From contig CALUYY010000004.1 in assembly GCA_944325155.1 (NCBI GenBank), positions 111,133 to 175,132 on the forward strand: a stretch of 64,000 nucleotides of DNA. The letters run 5' to 3'. Shown one piece after another: positions 52,340 to 62,009 of this stretch. The stretch comes from Candidatus Gastranaerophilales bacterium. GTDB lineage: Bacteria > Cyanobacteriota > Vampirovibrionia > Gastranaerophilales > Gastranaerophilaceae. Made by a program: the position numbers and the translations under genes. The notes under the pieces were generated by a model. The model was not told the origin of the DNA, searched no databases, and saw only the letters and a list, made by a program, of their open reading frames with translations. Each line of letters starts with the position of its first letter. The stretch's first letter is position 1.

Positions 52340-55300
52340 ATGAATATTAACGGCGATTTTGGCTTTAGGGGGCCTAAAGAAGCTGATAATAACGATAAAA
52401 AACAAAAATCCCGCCCTTCAATACATTTCTTAAACCGAAATAATGAGGGGGACAGCTTTTGCTTGTCAAAAAAGAAAGAAGATAAAAAACCCTTTGGTTT
52501 GAAGGGGGCTTATTATACATTTATTGCAAACCGTGCGGAAAAAAAGGGGAAAAAAGAACTTTCCGCCGAAACTTTTGAAACGGCAAAAAAACGCGGGCTT
52601 TTTCAATATATAAAAAACAGGGATCTAAGATTTCATGTATATGAAATTGAGGAACTTTCAAAATTAACCGATGATGAATTTGAAAAAGCAAAAGAAAGAA
52701 AACTGTTTGATACGGTTCCAAAAAGAGGTAATTTTCAATTTGACGGATATGATATTTGCCATCTTGCAGGATTAAATGATGAAGAATTTAAAAGGGTGCG
52801 GGAAAGAGGGCTTTTGGATTTTAGAATTGATGAAAACAAACCTCCTTTATCGGGAAGCGAAATATCAAATCTTGCAAAATTGGATGATGAAAGCTATGAA
52901 AATATAGAAAAAAGAAATTTATATCCGCTTTTAAATGAGGCTTTTTTTGAAGATTATTACGGCATTTATTATGTTACATCTTTAGCGGAAGCGGACGATG
53001 AAACTTTTAATAACGTTATAAAAAGAGAATTGCTCAAACCGTTCGGAAAAGAAGGGGATGATTTTGAACATCTTAATTATTATGAAGTTATCAGCTTTGC
53101 AAAACTTGATGATGAAACATTTAGAAAAGTTGAAGAGAGAAAACTTTTTGAACCCCGTATTGCACAGGGTGATATCGAATTTTACCCGTATTCCGTTATC
53201 GACTTTGCAAAATTAACCGATGAAGAATTTGAAAATGTTAAAAAAAGAGCTCTTACAACATCCATTCAAAAAAGAGGCAAAAACCAATTTTCGGCTTATG
53301 ATATAAGCTGTCTTGCAAAATTAGATGATGAAGAATTTGAAAAAGCAAAAGAGTTTTTTGTTATTGATTCAAGACCCGAAAATAAACAGATGTCAGGCTC
53401 CCGTATTGCTTCGTTTGCAAAATCGGACGATGATAAATTAAAAAGGATTAAATATTTAATTCAGCTTAAAAACGGAGATGAGTTCCTTGAAAGCTATGAT
53501 ATAAGCAGATTTTCCGATTTATCGGATGATGAAATCCAAAGAGGAATTGAAAGAGGAATATTTTTTCCGAAAGATAAGAGGGTTTCTCTTCTTTTAGAAC
53601 ATTATGACAAAAAAGAACTGATGAAATTTGACGATGAAAGATTTAACCGCTCAAAAGAACTTGTTTATATGGAAGAAAGGGGCAATAATCAGTTTGATAG
53701 GTTTGATATATCGATTTTATCCCGAACTATGCCCAAAAGGTATGAAAATGCCAAAAAAAGAGGACTTTTTAAAATTATTCCTTCTTTGGGGGACAGACAA
53801 TTAAACGGCATTGAAATTGCGGAACTTTCGGATTTGACCGATAAAGAATATGAAAATGCCAAAAAAAGAGGACTGCTTACATTTGACCGTGATACAAAGT
53901 TTGATACCGCAGACATCGTAAAAAACGCAAGGCTCTGTGATTATGAATTTAATTTAATGAAAGAAAAAAATCTTTTGAATATTAATTCAAAAAGAAGATC
54001 TGATCCTTTCAGCGATAATGATATTTCAAATTTTTTAAACCTGAATGAAGAAGAATTTAACCGTGCGCAGCAGTTATTCTATATTCCGGAAAGAGGAAGT
54101 AAGCAGATAAAAGCTCTTGAAATTTTAAGGTTTGCAAAATTATCGGATGAAGAATTTAATCTTGCAAAAAAACGGGGGCTTTTTCATTTATTTAAAGGAG
54201 TAGATGACAGATCGTTCAATTGTTATGAAGTAAGCAGACTGATTGAATTAAATGATGAAGAATTTGAAAAAGCAAAACAATGTTTTCAAATAAAAAACCG
54301 GATTTATTCTTTTTCCGCCGATGAAATTGCACGATACGCAAGATTGGATGATGAAGAGTTTGAACGTATAAAAAAACTTTTCTATATTGAACAAAGAGGC
54401 AATAACCAATTTGATTCGTTTGATATAGATGAAATTTTAAAGTTATCGAAAGATGAATTTGAAAGAGCGAAAAAACGCGGGCTTTTTACATATAGTGATG
54501 ATGTTTCCGGTAAATTTTTCAGCGGTTATGCCATAGCGCTATACGGTAAATTGAGCGACCATGAATTTGAAAGAGCGAAAGAACTTTTTTATATAGATAA
54601 AAGAGGCAAAGATTCGCAATTAATTCCTATGGAAATAATTGAAATCGTTAAACTTGATGACAATGAATTTGAAAGAGCGAAAGAACTTTTATATGTAGAT
54701 GAAAGAAAACAACAGCAATTTACGGGCGAACAAATTATAGAACTTTCAAAACTGACGGATGAAGAATATGAAATTGCAAAAAAACTGTTTTATATAAAAG
54801 AATTAGGGCCCTTTCAAACTGACGGGGACGATATAATTCTTTGCGCCAAGATGGCAAAATACGGCAATTATCAATCAACAGATGAAATGAGCTTAACTTT
54901 AAAAAGAACATTTTTAAAAGATTTGATTAAACAAAACGACAGATTGTTATACAGCCGTTCACTCGATGATTTTATAAATTCAAAAATAATTCCCAAAGAT
55001 AAAAAAGAATATTGTTTAACACTGAAAAAGCTTATTCAATCAATCGGTATTGATACAAAAGAATTAAATAATGATGACAGAACCGCATTTTTCAACGTAC
55101 TTGACGGATTGGACAATGAAGATTCGGGAATAAAAAATGCCGATTTTGATAATATTGAAATTAAGTTATCGTATAAAAGAGAAGATTTTATCAAAGATAT
55201 CAATGAATCCCTTTGGGGTTTGAGCGATGATGATAAAAGAAAAGTAACGGGATATTTCGGTTTTGAAATAAAAGAAATTGAAGGCAATTATACAATTTTC

Positions 55301-56767
55301 GGGTATCCTTACGTGAATGATACGGAAATAAAAGAGGGAAAATTTGAAGATGAAATAAAAAATATAAAACCGTTTGTGAAAAAATTTGTCGAAGAAAATA
55401 AAATTATTGTTTCGGGCAATGATAAATTAATGTTTGAATTAAATTCAATTGTTACAGGAATACCGGAATTTTTAACGGCAATCGGAAAAATTCAGCATAA
55501 AACCCAAAGTTATACCTTAGATATCCACACGCTCAAAGTTCTTCAAAACGTAATCAATAACCCCGAATACAAAGAGCTTTCAGATACCGATAAAAGGCTG
55601 TTAAAAATAGCCGCTCTTTTTCATGACATTACAAAAACCGAAGGGGTTATCGATAATTCCCATGCGTCTGAAAGCGCTTTTGATTCTTATTATATACTTG
55701 ATAAATTAAATTTATCCGAAGATGAAAAATTAAAAATTTACCACATTATAAAAAACCATGAGTGGTTAAAAGAATATAATAAAAAAGGCGCAAGCGAAGC
55801 GCACAAAGACTATATTGCAAGAAAAACCGCATTTGAATTAAGAAAAGGCGATTCGTTCAAAATGCTTTCTCTGTTAACGGAAGCGGATTTAAAGGCAGTC
55901 AAAAAGAATAACGAATTTTATGAAAGGTTTAAAGGCGCTTTTGAGTCGGGCGTATTTGATGTAGAGAAATATTTAAAAAATATAAGAACAACTTCAATCC
56001 ACCTTCCGCAGACAAAAATTCCTTCCCGTGATGAAATTAATACGGACGGAATAAATGCAAAAAAAGTTATAACAAAAACCAAAGATTTAAGAGAAATAGA
56101 AAATACGGTTATTTATCTTAAAGACGGTATGGATTTATCAAAGTTCGGCTTTGATTCCGGCGTTGATTCGGATAATTTAAACATTTTAATACACGGGCTT
56201 GATAAAGAAAGAAATTCAACTATTTTTCAGGCACTCGGGCAAATTGATTCCGACGCCGTTTTGAGCGTTTCTTATTCAAATTATTTTCTTAAGAATTTCA
56301 GAGGGTTTAGAGAAAACGGATTCATAGTTGAAGTTGATTCCGATGATATTTTGGCAGCGTATTATAAAGATTTCGGATCCGGTTATAAAAAAACCGTTGA
56401 TACAATCGTAAATTCATATATCGGCGGATATGAATCAAAATACAGAAATTATGCTTCCGACAAAATAAAAGAATATTTAAATTTGTCGGATGAAGAATAT
56501 ATTGAATTGTATGAAAAAATTAAAAACATGCCGTTTGATGAAATTGAAAAAAAAGACAGAAGAATTGCAAACGTTTATAAAAAGCTTTTTTCCGATATGG
56601 AAGGTAAAAAAAGAGCTTACGGAAGAAGATATAATGAAATGCTTGTGTTAAGGCCTAAAATTAAGGGCGTTTTTCACTACGGAAATAAAGATATTAATTC
56701 AATCCCCGAATATTTAAGAATATATGCAAGCGAAAATAATGTTCCGATTATTTATTTTGGAAAATAA
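52340..56767 (+). CDS. Giant repeat protein with HD domain, unknown function
   Basis: The 1475-residue protein starts with DFGFRGPK, then about 22 degenerate repeats of 33-37 residues (about 80-835). Each has a consensus of a variable polar part (often ERG-NQF), DIS-LAKL-DEEFE-AK-RGLF and a short link. Then follows a helical region and an HD phosphohydrolase-type domain (DIHTLKVLQ with His1063, ALFHDITK with His1095-Asp1096, a later KNHEW). The last 230 residues are not recognised. ATG 52340 has AAGGAAGG; the frame also opens at TTG 52295. No signal peptide or membrane segment is visible. Confidence 0.85.
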   Translation: MNINGDFGFRGPKEADNNDKKQKSRPSIHFLNRNNEGDSFCLSKKKEDKKPFGLKGAYYTFIANRAEKKGKKELSAETFETAKKRGLFQYIKNRDLRFHVYEIEELSKLTDDEFEKAKERKLFDTVPKRGNFQFDGYDICHLAGLNDEEFKRVRERGLLDFRIDENKPPLSGSEISNLAKLDDESYENIEKRNLYPLLNEAFFEDYYGIYYVTSLAEADDETFNNVIKRELLKPFGKEGDDFEHLNYYEVISFAKLDDETFRKVEERKLFEPRIAQGDIEFYPYSVIDFAKLTDEEFENVKKRALTTSIQKRGKNQFSAYDISCLAKLDDEEFEKAKEFFVIDSRPENKQMSGSRIASFAKSDDDKLKRIKYLIQLKNGDEFLESYDISRFSDLSDDEIQRGIERGIFFPKDKRVSLLLEHYDKKELMKFDDERFNRSKELVYMEERGNNQFDRFDISILSRTMPKRYENAKKRGLFKIIPSLGDRQLNGIEIAELSDLTDKEYENAKKRGLLTFDRDTKFDTADIVKNARLCDYEFNLMKEKNLLNINSKRRSDPFSDNDISNFLNLNEEEFNRAQQLFYIPERGSKQIKALEILRFAKLSDEEFNLAKKRGLFHLFKGVDDRSFNCYEVSRLIELNDEEFEKAKQCFQIKNRIYSFSADEIARYARLDDEEFERIKKLFYIEQRGNNQFDSFDIDEILKLSKDEFERAKKRGLFTYSDDVSGKFFSGYAIALYGKLSDHEFERAKELFYIDKRGKDSQLIPMEIIEIVKLDDNEFERAKELLYVDERKQQQFTGEQIIELSKLTDEEYEIAKKLFYIKELGPFQTDGDDIILCAKMAKYGNYQSTDEMSLTLKRTFLKDLIKQNDRLLYSRSLDDFINSKIIPKDKKEYCLTLKKLIQSIGIDTKELNNDDRTAFFNVLDGLDNEDSGIKNADFDNIEIKLSYKREDFIKDINESLWGLSDDDKRKVTGYFGFEIKEIEGNYTIFGYPYVNDTEIKEGKFEDEIKNIKPFVKKFVEENKIIVSGNDKLMFELNSIVTGIPEFLTAIGKIQHKTQSYTLDIHTLKVLQNVINNPEYKELSDTDKRLLKIAALFHDITKTEGVIDNSHASESAFDSYYILDKLNLSEDEKLKIYHIIKNHEWLKEYNKKGASEAHKDYIARKTAFELRKGDSFKMLSLLTEADLKAVKKNNEFYERFKGAFESGVFDVEKYLKNIRTTSIHLPQTKIPSRDEINTDGINAKKVITKTKDLREIENTVIYLKDGMDLSKFGFDSGVDSDNLNILIHGLDKERNSTIFQALGQIDSDAVLSVSYSNYFLKNFRGFRENGFIVEVDSDDILAAYYKDFGSGYKKTVDTIVNSYIGGYESKYRNYASDKIKEYLNLSDEEYIELYEKIKNMPFDEIEKKDRRIANVYKKLFSDMEGKKRAYGRRYNEMLVLRPKIKGVFHYGNKDINSIPEYLRIYASENNVPIIYFGK

Positions 56768-56803
56768 GATTTTCATACTAAAATAGATATAAAGGGAGAA
56801 AAA

Positions 56804-57241
56804 ATGAAAGCCGTTATTCAAAGAGTTAAGGAAGCTTCGGTTGAAATCGATAATAAAATTTTTTCAAAAATAAATAAGGGGCTTTTAATTTTATTTTGCG
56901 CCGAAAAAAACGACACGGAAGAATATATTGATTTTATGGCAAATAAAATCTTAAATTTAAGAATTTTTGAAGATGAAAACAACAAAATGAATTTATCTCT
57001 TAAAGATATAAAAGGAGAAATTTTAATCGTTTCGCAATTTACTCTGGCTTCCGATCTTAAAAAAGGCTTAAGACCAAGCTTTGATAATGCGATGGAGCCG
57101 AAACAAGCAAAAGAATTTTATGAAAAAATGATTTTAAAATTAAAAGAATCAAACCCCGGTGTTCAAACGGGGGTTTTCGGTGCGGATATGCAGGTTAAAT
57201 TAATAAATGACGGACCCGTTACTTTTGTTTTAAATAAATAG
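56804..57241 (+). CDS. dtd: D-aminoacyl-tRNA deacylase
   Basis: Dtd removes D-amino acids mischarged on tRNA. The 145-residue protein starts MKAVIQRVKEASVEID and has the catalytic-site blocks SQFTLASDLKKGLRPSF and GADMQVKLINDGPVTF. The latter has NDGPVT for the usual NxGPVT. AAGGGAG precedes the ATG. It is followed 12 bp later by a tRNA nucleotidyltransferase gene. Confidence 0.95.
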   Translation: MKAVIQRVKEASVEIDNKIFSKINKGLLILFCAEKNDTEEYIDFMANKILNLRIFEDENNKMNLSLKDIKGEILIVSQFTLASDLKKGLRPSFDNAMEPKQAKEFYEKMILKLKESNPGVQTGVFGADMQVKLINDGPVTFVLNK

Positions 57242-57247
57242 TATAAT
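57242..57247 (+). promoter_or_regulatory. -10 box giving a leaderless cca-like start
   Basis: TATAAT at 57242-57247 ends 6 bases before the ATG at 57254. With no ribosome-binding site between, a leaderless message is inferred. The box begins right after the dtd stop. Confidence 0.45.
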
Positions 57248-57253
57248 TTTAAA

Positions 57254-58366
57254 ATGAATTTAGAAGATAAACTCAATCAAAAATATAAAAATATTATTGA
57301 AATAATAAAAAAAGAGGCAATAAAACAAAACTTAAATCTTTTTATCGTAGGCGGAGTTGTCAGAGATTTAATTCTTGATTATCCGATTAAAGATATTGAT
57401 TTTTTAATTGAGGGAAGTGCGATTGATTTTGTTCAAAATGCCGGGTTTAAAATTAAATCAATTCATAAAGATTTTAACACCGCAAAAATTATAATTGAGA
57501 ATGAAGAATTTGATATAGCTTCAACCAGAATTGAAAACTATCCCAAAAAGGGCGGGCTTCCGAATGTTATTCAAACGGGAGTTGATATTAAAGAAGATTT
57601 AAAAAGAAGAGATTTTACGATAAATTCAATTGCCTATGACATAAGAAAAAACGAAATAATTGATATCTTTAACGGCACAAATGACATAAAAAAAGGAATT
57701 TTAAGGGTTTTACACAAATGTTCTTTTATTGATGACCCCACAAGAATTTTAAGAGGGCTTGATTTTAAATACCGCTTTGATTTTGATTTTGATTTTGAAA
57801 CAAAAAAATTAATTAAAGAATGCATTCAAAATTTTGATAATAAAGATTTATCGATAGACAGAATCTATCTTACTTTAAATAAAATTTTTTCTTTTCCTTA
57901 TTCAAATAAAATTTTAGAAGATATTATCGAAGATAAAATTTATAAAATCTGGACAAAAAATGTATATTTAAAAAAAGAAGAAATAAATTCGCTTGATGAA
58001 ACAATTAAAATTTTTGACATAAAAGAAAAAAATAAATTTTATATATCGGCTCTTGAGGCGGTTATGTTTGTAAAAGCGCCTTTAAATAATGATTTTGAAA
58101 TTTATGATTTTTATAAAAAAATGAATGATGTTCAAATCGGGCTTTATTATTTTAAAACCAAAGATAAAACCGCTCTTAAATATCTTGAATTAAAAAATAT
58201 AAAAACCTTTATAAAAGGAGATGATTTAATTCAAATGGGCTTTGTTCAGGGGCCTTTTATCGGAATAATTTTAGCCGACATTTTAAAAGAAAAAATCCTT
58301 TATCCCGATAAATTTAAAACAAAAGAAGATGAAATCAATTTTGTTTTCAGCCGTTATGAAACATAA
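57254..58366 (+). CDS. tRNA nucleotidyltransferase / poly(A) polymerase family protein (CCA-adding type)
   Basis: The enzyme adds CCA, or part of it, to tRNA 3' ends. The class II head has IVGGVVRDLILDYPIKDIDFLI with the two Asp of DID, RRDFTINSIAYDI and DDPTRILRGLDFKYRF. At 370 residues it is short; the C-terminal tail is poorly conserved and there is no HD domain. It could be a CC-adding or A-adding subunit rather than a full CCA enzyme. It overlaps the GH38 gene by 13 bp. Confidence 0.82.
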   Translation: MNLEDKLNQKYKNIIEIIKKEAIKQNLNLFIVGGVVRDLILDYPIKDIDFLIEGSAIDFVQNAGFKIKSIHKDFNTAKIIIENEEFDIASTRIENYPKKGGLPNVIQTGVDIKEDLKRRDFTINSIAYDIRKNEIIDIFNGTNDIKKGILRVLHKCSFIDDPTRILRGLDFKYRFDFDFDFETKKLIKECIQNFDNKDLSIDRIYLTLNKIFSFPYSNKILEDIIEDKIYKIWTKNVYLKKEEINSLDETIKIFDIKEKNKFYISALEAVMFVKAPLNNDFEIYDFYKKMNDVQIGLYYFKTKDKTALKYLELKNIKTFIKGDDLIQMGFVQGPFIGIILADILKEKILYPDKFKTKEDEINFVFSRYET

Positions 58367-60600
58367 AATTTGTCTTTATAAAAAAGCGGTTTATCGTTAA
58401 AAATTCCCATAAATTCGGAATTTTGGGGAAAGTCTTTAATATAGATTTTTTCTTTTATTTTATATTCCCCGATAAACCCGATTAAGGGGTTATAAAATTC
58501 AAAAGCCCTCATAAAAGAATTTTTAATATCTTTTTCAAAAGAAATTGCAAGATTAAATTTTTGTTTTCCCGATCCCTGCATATCAATGCATTCAATCGGG
58601 GGGCCCGCGGGGATTTTTCTTGCGGGGTTATTTTTGTTTGAGATAATTCCTATGCTTCTTAAAATTGAGATTTTTATCGAATTTTTATAAATTTCATATT
58701 CGTTTAAACCTTTTGTATAAATTGAAAGATTTTGCACGCAGACAAATTTTTGCATCGGATAGCAATTTGTCTTTAATTCCGATTTATCTTTAACGGGCAT
58801 GTTGTTGTATAAAAGATAATCGGGGTCATGGTTTCTTTCAACCAGCCCTATGGTATCATTAGCGGTTGTTTTTGTAACATTTTCGGGCAGATTGAATATA
58901 AGCTGGAGCTTTCTGTTTTTCTTTTTATTTATAAAATCAAATTCAAAATCCAAAAATTCCGAATTATTATATATTGAAACGTTTAATTTAATGTTTTCTT
59001 CAAAAGTTAATTGAAGGGTTGATTTAATTTTTCCTTTTAATTTTATTTTTGAATTTTTTAATTTTAAAGTTTGAGCCAAAGACGAAGGGGCGTAATTATA
59101 GCTGTCGCCGATATCTTTTGTTGAATGCAGTTCAATAAAATTTTCAAAGAGTTTATTTTGTTTTTTATCAAGACAATAAATTTTGTTATCCAAAACAAAA
59201 AGCTTTATAAAATCGTTTTCAATAAAATCGTTTTCAATTTTATGCTTAATTTCGGGCGGTTTAATTTCAATATTTTTAAACGAAAAAGGTTTAATATCGT
59301 CTGCTTCAATTATGTATTCATAAAATTTATGAAAATTTTCCGTCATCGGATTTTTATAAAGGTTATATGAAATATCATCGTCAACCGAGATAAATTCTTT
59401 TATTTTTTGAGCGTTTTTGATTTTTTTATCCGTTATAAAATGAACAACATTATTTTGTGTATAATTTGAAAAATTAAAAACCCCGAGACAATCTTTTTTA
59501 TAACCGGTTAAATATTTGTTTTTAAAATCCCTGATTAAGCTTTTAATAACGGCATTTACGGTTTCTTCAACTTTCAGTTGTCTTGTTTGAATCATTTTAT
59601 GAACTTTATCGGTTGAACATCCGTAGACGGAATCGTGGGCATGGTTTTTAATTAATTCAACCGAAGCATTATCCAGAACTTTTTTAAATTTATTTTTCAT
59701 AAAATAATCAAAAACGTATGCTTTATTGAATAATTCCCACTGCAAAACCGCATTTTTTGCTTTTTCAAAGCTTCTTGCCGAATATACGCCCTGAAGGATA
59801 TAAGTTAGAGAATTATCAAGAAATTCACCCTTATAAGTTGTTTTTTTATAATCGGCTTTTTTAAAATATTCAAACGGATTTGAAAGTTTTATTTTATAGT
59901 TTTTAAGATATTTATTTATTTCTTTTATTTTTTCATTTGCATTTTTTATTATCCCCATATGATCGGCGCCTAAAGGAAGCAATAAAACATCGTTTGAATA
60001 TTCGTTTATTTTATCTAAGATTTTTTCTAAGATTAAAGCTTTTTTTTCCGTATCAAAATTTGAATGCAAAATGTCTTGATAATACCCGTATACAAGCCTT
60101 GTTGTTTTAATTCCGTTTGCGGTAAAATCGGAAGGCATCGGTTTTGTTCCTCGCCAGATAACGGCTTTATCCAGTTTAAAAAGTTTTAATATTTCAAAAA
60201 TGCTTTTCGAATGTCCGAAAGTGTCGGACAGATAGCCTATAAAATCATCTTCATTAAAGCTTTTTGAAATTTTTATTCCCAATTCCAAATTTTTAATTAA
60301 AACGCCCGAAGAAGATAAAAAACTGTCGGCAGAAACAAAAAACGGACCTATAAAAAGCTTTTTTTCCCTGATTAATTTTTTAATTAAAGGTTTTTTTTCG
60401 GGCGCAAATTTAAGATAATTTAAAAGCGCATAAACCTGACCGTCAAAATAAAAAGAAGGGGCATTTTCTTTTTTTAATTCGTCCAGAACGGTATTAAAAA
60501 CTTCAAAAAGTCTTACGTTAAATTCATCTGCCGTTTTATACCATTCGGCGTCCCAATGGGTGTGAAGATAAGCGATTACTTCTTTTTTCCCCGTTTTCAA
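58354..60600 (-). CDS. Glycoside hydrolase family 38 alpha-mannosidase-like protein
   Basis: GH38 enzymes cleave alpha-mannosides, with a zinc ion in the site. The zinc ligands and entry motif HTHWDAEW are at residues 13-20, with His15 and Asp17. The nucleophile Asp126 lies in GYLSDTFGHS. A later HAHDSVYGCSTDKVH gives the third ligand and a family Cys. The 748-residue length is typical of bacterial members. There is no signal peptide. The start is TTG 60600 behind AAGGAAG. The actual substrate may be a phospho- or oligosaccharide; this is unknown. Confidence 0.85.
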   Translation of the reverse strand: MKTGKKEVIAYLHTHWDAEWYKTADEFNVRLFEVFNTVLDELKKENAPSFYFDGQVYALLNYLKFAPEKKPLIKKLIREKKLFIGPFFVSADSFLSSSGVLIKNLELGIKISKSFNEDDFIGYLSDTFGHSKSIFEILKLFKLDKAVIWRGTKPMPSDFTANGIKTTRLVYGYYQDILHSNFDTEKKALILEKILDKINEYSNDVLLLPLGADHMGIIKNANEKIKEINKYLKNYKIKLSNPFEYFKKADYKKTTYKGEFLDNSLTYILQGVYSARSFEKAKNAVLQWELFNKAYVFDYFMKNKFKKVLDNASVELIKNHAHDSVYGCSTDKVHKMIQTRQLKVEETVNAVIKSLIRDFKNKYLTGYKKDCLGVFNFSNYTQNNVVHFITDKKIKNAQKIKEFISVDDDISYNLYKNPMTENFHKFYEYIIEADDIKPFSFKNIEIKPPEIKHKIENDFIENDFIKLFVLDNKIYCLDKKQNKLFENFIELHSTKDIGDSYNYAPSSLAQTLKLKNSKIKLKGKIKSTLQLTFEENIKLNVSIYNNSEFLDFEFDFINKKKNRKLQLIFNLPENVTKTTANDTIGLVERNHDPDYLLYNNMPVKDKSELKTNCYPMQKFVCVQNLSIYTKGLNEYEIYKNSIKISILRSIGIISNKNNPARKIPAGPPIECIDMQGSGKQKFNLAISFEKDIKNSFMRAFEFYNPLIGFIGEYKIKEKIYIKDFPQNSEFMGIFNDKPLFYKDKFYVS

Positions 60601-60741
60601 AACACTTCCTTTTAAAATAATCCGTTTAGCTTATTTTATCATATTTAAAAAAGACAATCCATTCTTTAGATGAGTTATCAAAATTTGAAATTGGTATACT
60701 TTTTTTATGAAGATTTGATTTCCCCGCATAGGATAAGAAAA

Positions 60742-61002
60742 ATGGTTATGACTAAAAAAATTTTGAAAAGTATTGAGCTTGAAATTGAAAAATGCAAAAA
60801 ACAATTAAGGGAATTGGAACCTTTAATTTACAAAAATGCGGGCGTGGCGGAGAATTACAACAGGCTTCTTGTTAAAAAAGCAATTCTTGTCGATAAATAT
60901 AAAAAAGCGCTTTTTAAAAAGCCGGTTGTTTCAAAAATCGCAAGCTTTTTCAAATTTAAAAAAGAACCGAAATTAATTTGTGATTATTTTCCTAACGCTT
61001 AA
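60742..61002 (+). CDS. Small coiled-coil protein, unknown
   Basis: The 86-residue protein has a coiled-coil N-terminus (KILKSIELEIEKCKKQLRELEP) followed by basic, helical sequence and a short hydrophobic patch (PVVSKIASFFKFK). ATG 60742 has AGGATAAG eight bases upstream; the upstream part of the frame (to 60670) is probably leader. An imperfect hairpin with TTTTT (61034-61070) follows and may be its terminator. No family is recognised. Confidence 0.5.
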   Translation: MVMTKKILKSIELEIEKCKKQLRELEPLIYKNAGVAENYNRLLVKKAILVDKYKKALFKKPVVSKIASFFKFKKEPKLICDYFPNA

Positions 61003-61073
61003 AAAAAGTTTTTGACGGCAAAAAATTTTTTTGAGGGAACTTATGCTTATTGTAGTTAAGCTCCCTTTTTATT

Positions 61074-61946
61074 ATGCGGATAAATTTTCCTAAAATAAGC
61101 TATAATCAGCCGTCTGAAAGAAATTTTTCTTTCAGAAAATATAGCGCCCCTATATCGGATACATTTGAATTAAAAAATAAAAATATTGGTTTTTGTGCAA
61201 AGAGAAGAAATAAAAAAAATCCCTTAAGCGGTGAAGATGATTACACTCTCTATAAAGTAACGCCCCGGACTTTAAGGAAATACAGATATTCAAAACTTCC
61301 AAATAACGTTATAGGTGCGGCGGAAGATTCAATTATGGCGGCAAACATTATAAAAGGCGATCTGGATAAAAAATACGGCAGGCATAATTATGTTTTTGTA
61401 TCAATCGGAACAAGCCCCGCAGGTGTTGCAAAGGCAATGGAATATATGGGAGAAGACGTAAGATATGTACCTATTTCCGATTTGGGAAGAATCGGTTTTT
61501 CTTACAGAGATTTAACCGAATATCAGGACTATGACAGATATTCAAGTTTTCTTGATTTAATCGGGCTGGATAGAAAAAGTGTTATTAAAAGCGGAAAAAA
61601 ACATATATTCTATGATTATACATCAACCGGAAGAACGCTGAGCGCCGTCAAATATTATGCGGAAAGGCGCAATATTCCAGATAAGTGTATGGAATTTCGG
61701 AGCCTGGATGATGAACTTGCAAGATATGCGCTCGATAACCCCGAATGCGCTTTTGATGTTTTAAGATATAACGATTATTATCTTCAAAAATCGCACATAT
61801 CAACATATTCGGGTATTCCCCACCTTAATTGCATGCTTGTAAATGATATAGATGAAGTTTTGGCAGCGCCGAAAAGCCAAAGAGCAAAAGACTTTGATTT
61901 TGCGATTTTATATACTTTGGATAAACTTGGAAAGCTCAAAAAGTAA
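61074..61946 (+). CDS. Phosphoribosyltransferase-like lineage protein
   Basis: The 290-residue protein has a basic N-terminal 60 residues with the NFSFRKYSAP motif, then what looks like a PRTase-type fold: VFVSIGTSPAGVAKAMEYMG, and IFYDYTSTGRTLSAVKYYAE, which resembles the PRPP loop DDxxxTGxT with Tyr for the second Asp. The substrate is unknown, and the family call rests only on this motif. There is no ribosome-binding site. The start lies 4 bases after a hairpin and T-run, an odd place for a coding start. Confidence 0.6.
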   Translation: MRINFPKISYNQPSERNFSFRKYSAPISDTFELKNKNIGFCAKRRNKKNPLSGEDDYTLYKVTPRTLRKYRYSKLPNNVIGAAEDSIMAANIIKGDLDKKYGRHNYVFVSIGTSPAGVAKAMEYMGEDVRYVPISDLGRIGFSYRDLTEYQDYDRYSSFLDLIGLDRKSVIKSGKKHIFYDYTSTGRTLSAVKYYAERRNIPDKCMEFRSLDDELARYALDNPECAFDVLRYNDYYLQKSHISTYSGIPHLNCMLVNDIDEVLAAPKSQRAKDFDFAILYTLDKLGKLKK

Positions 61947-62009
61947 CAAATTGGCATGAAACTTTTTATGTGATAATATAATTTTGAAATCTAGTGAAGT
62001 AAGTTAAGT

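Noticed and set aside
61951..61982. Sigma-54 promoter before the exonuclease gene
   Set aside because: TTGGCA is present but the -12 TTGC element is not at the needed distance.
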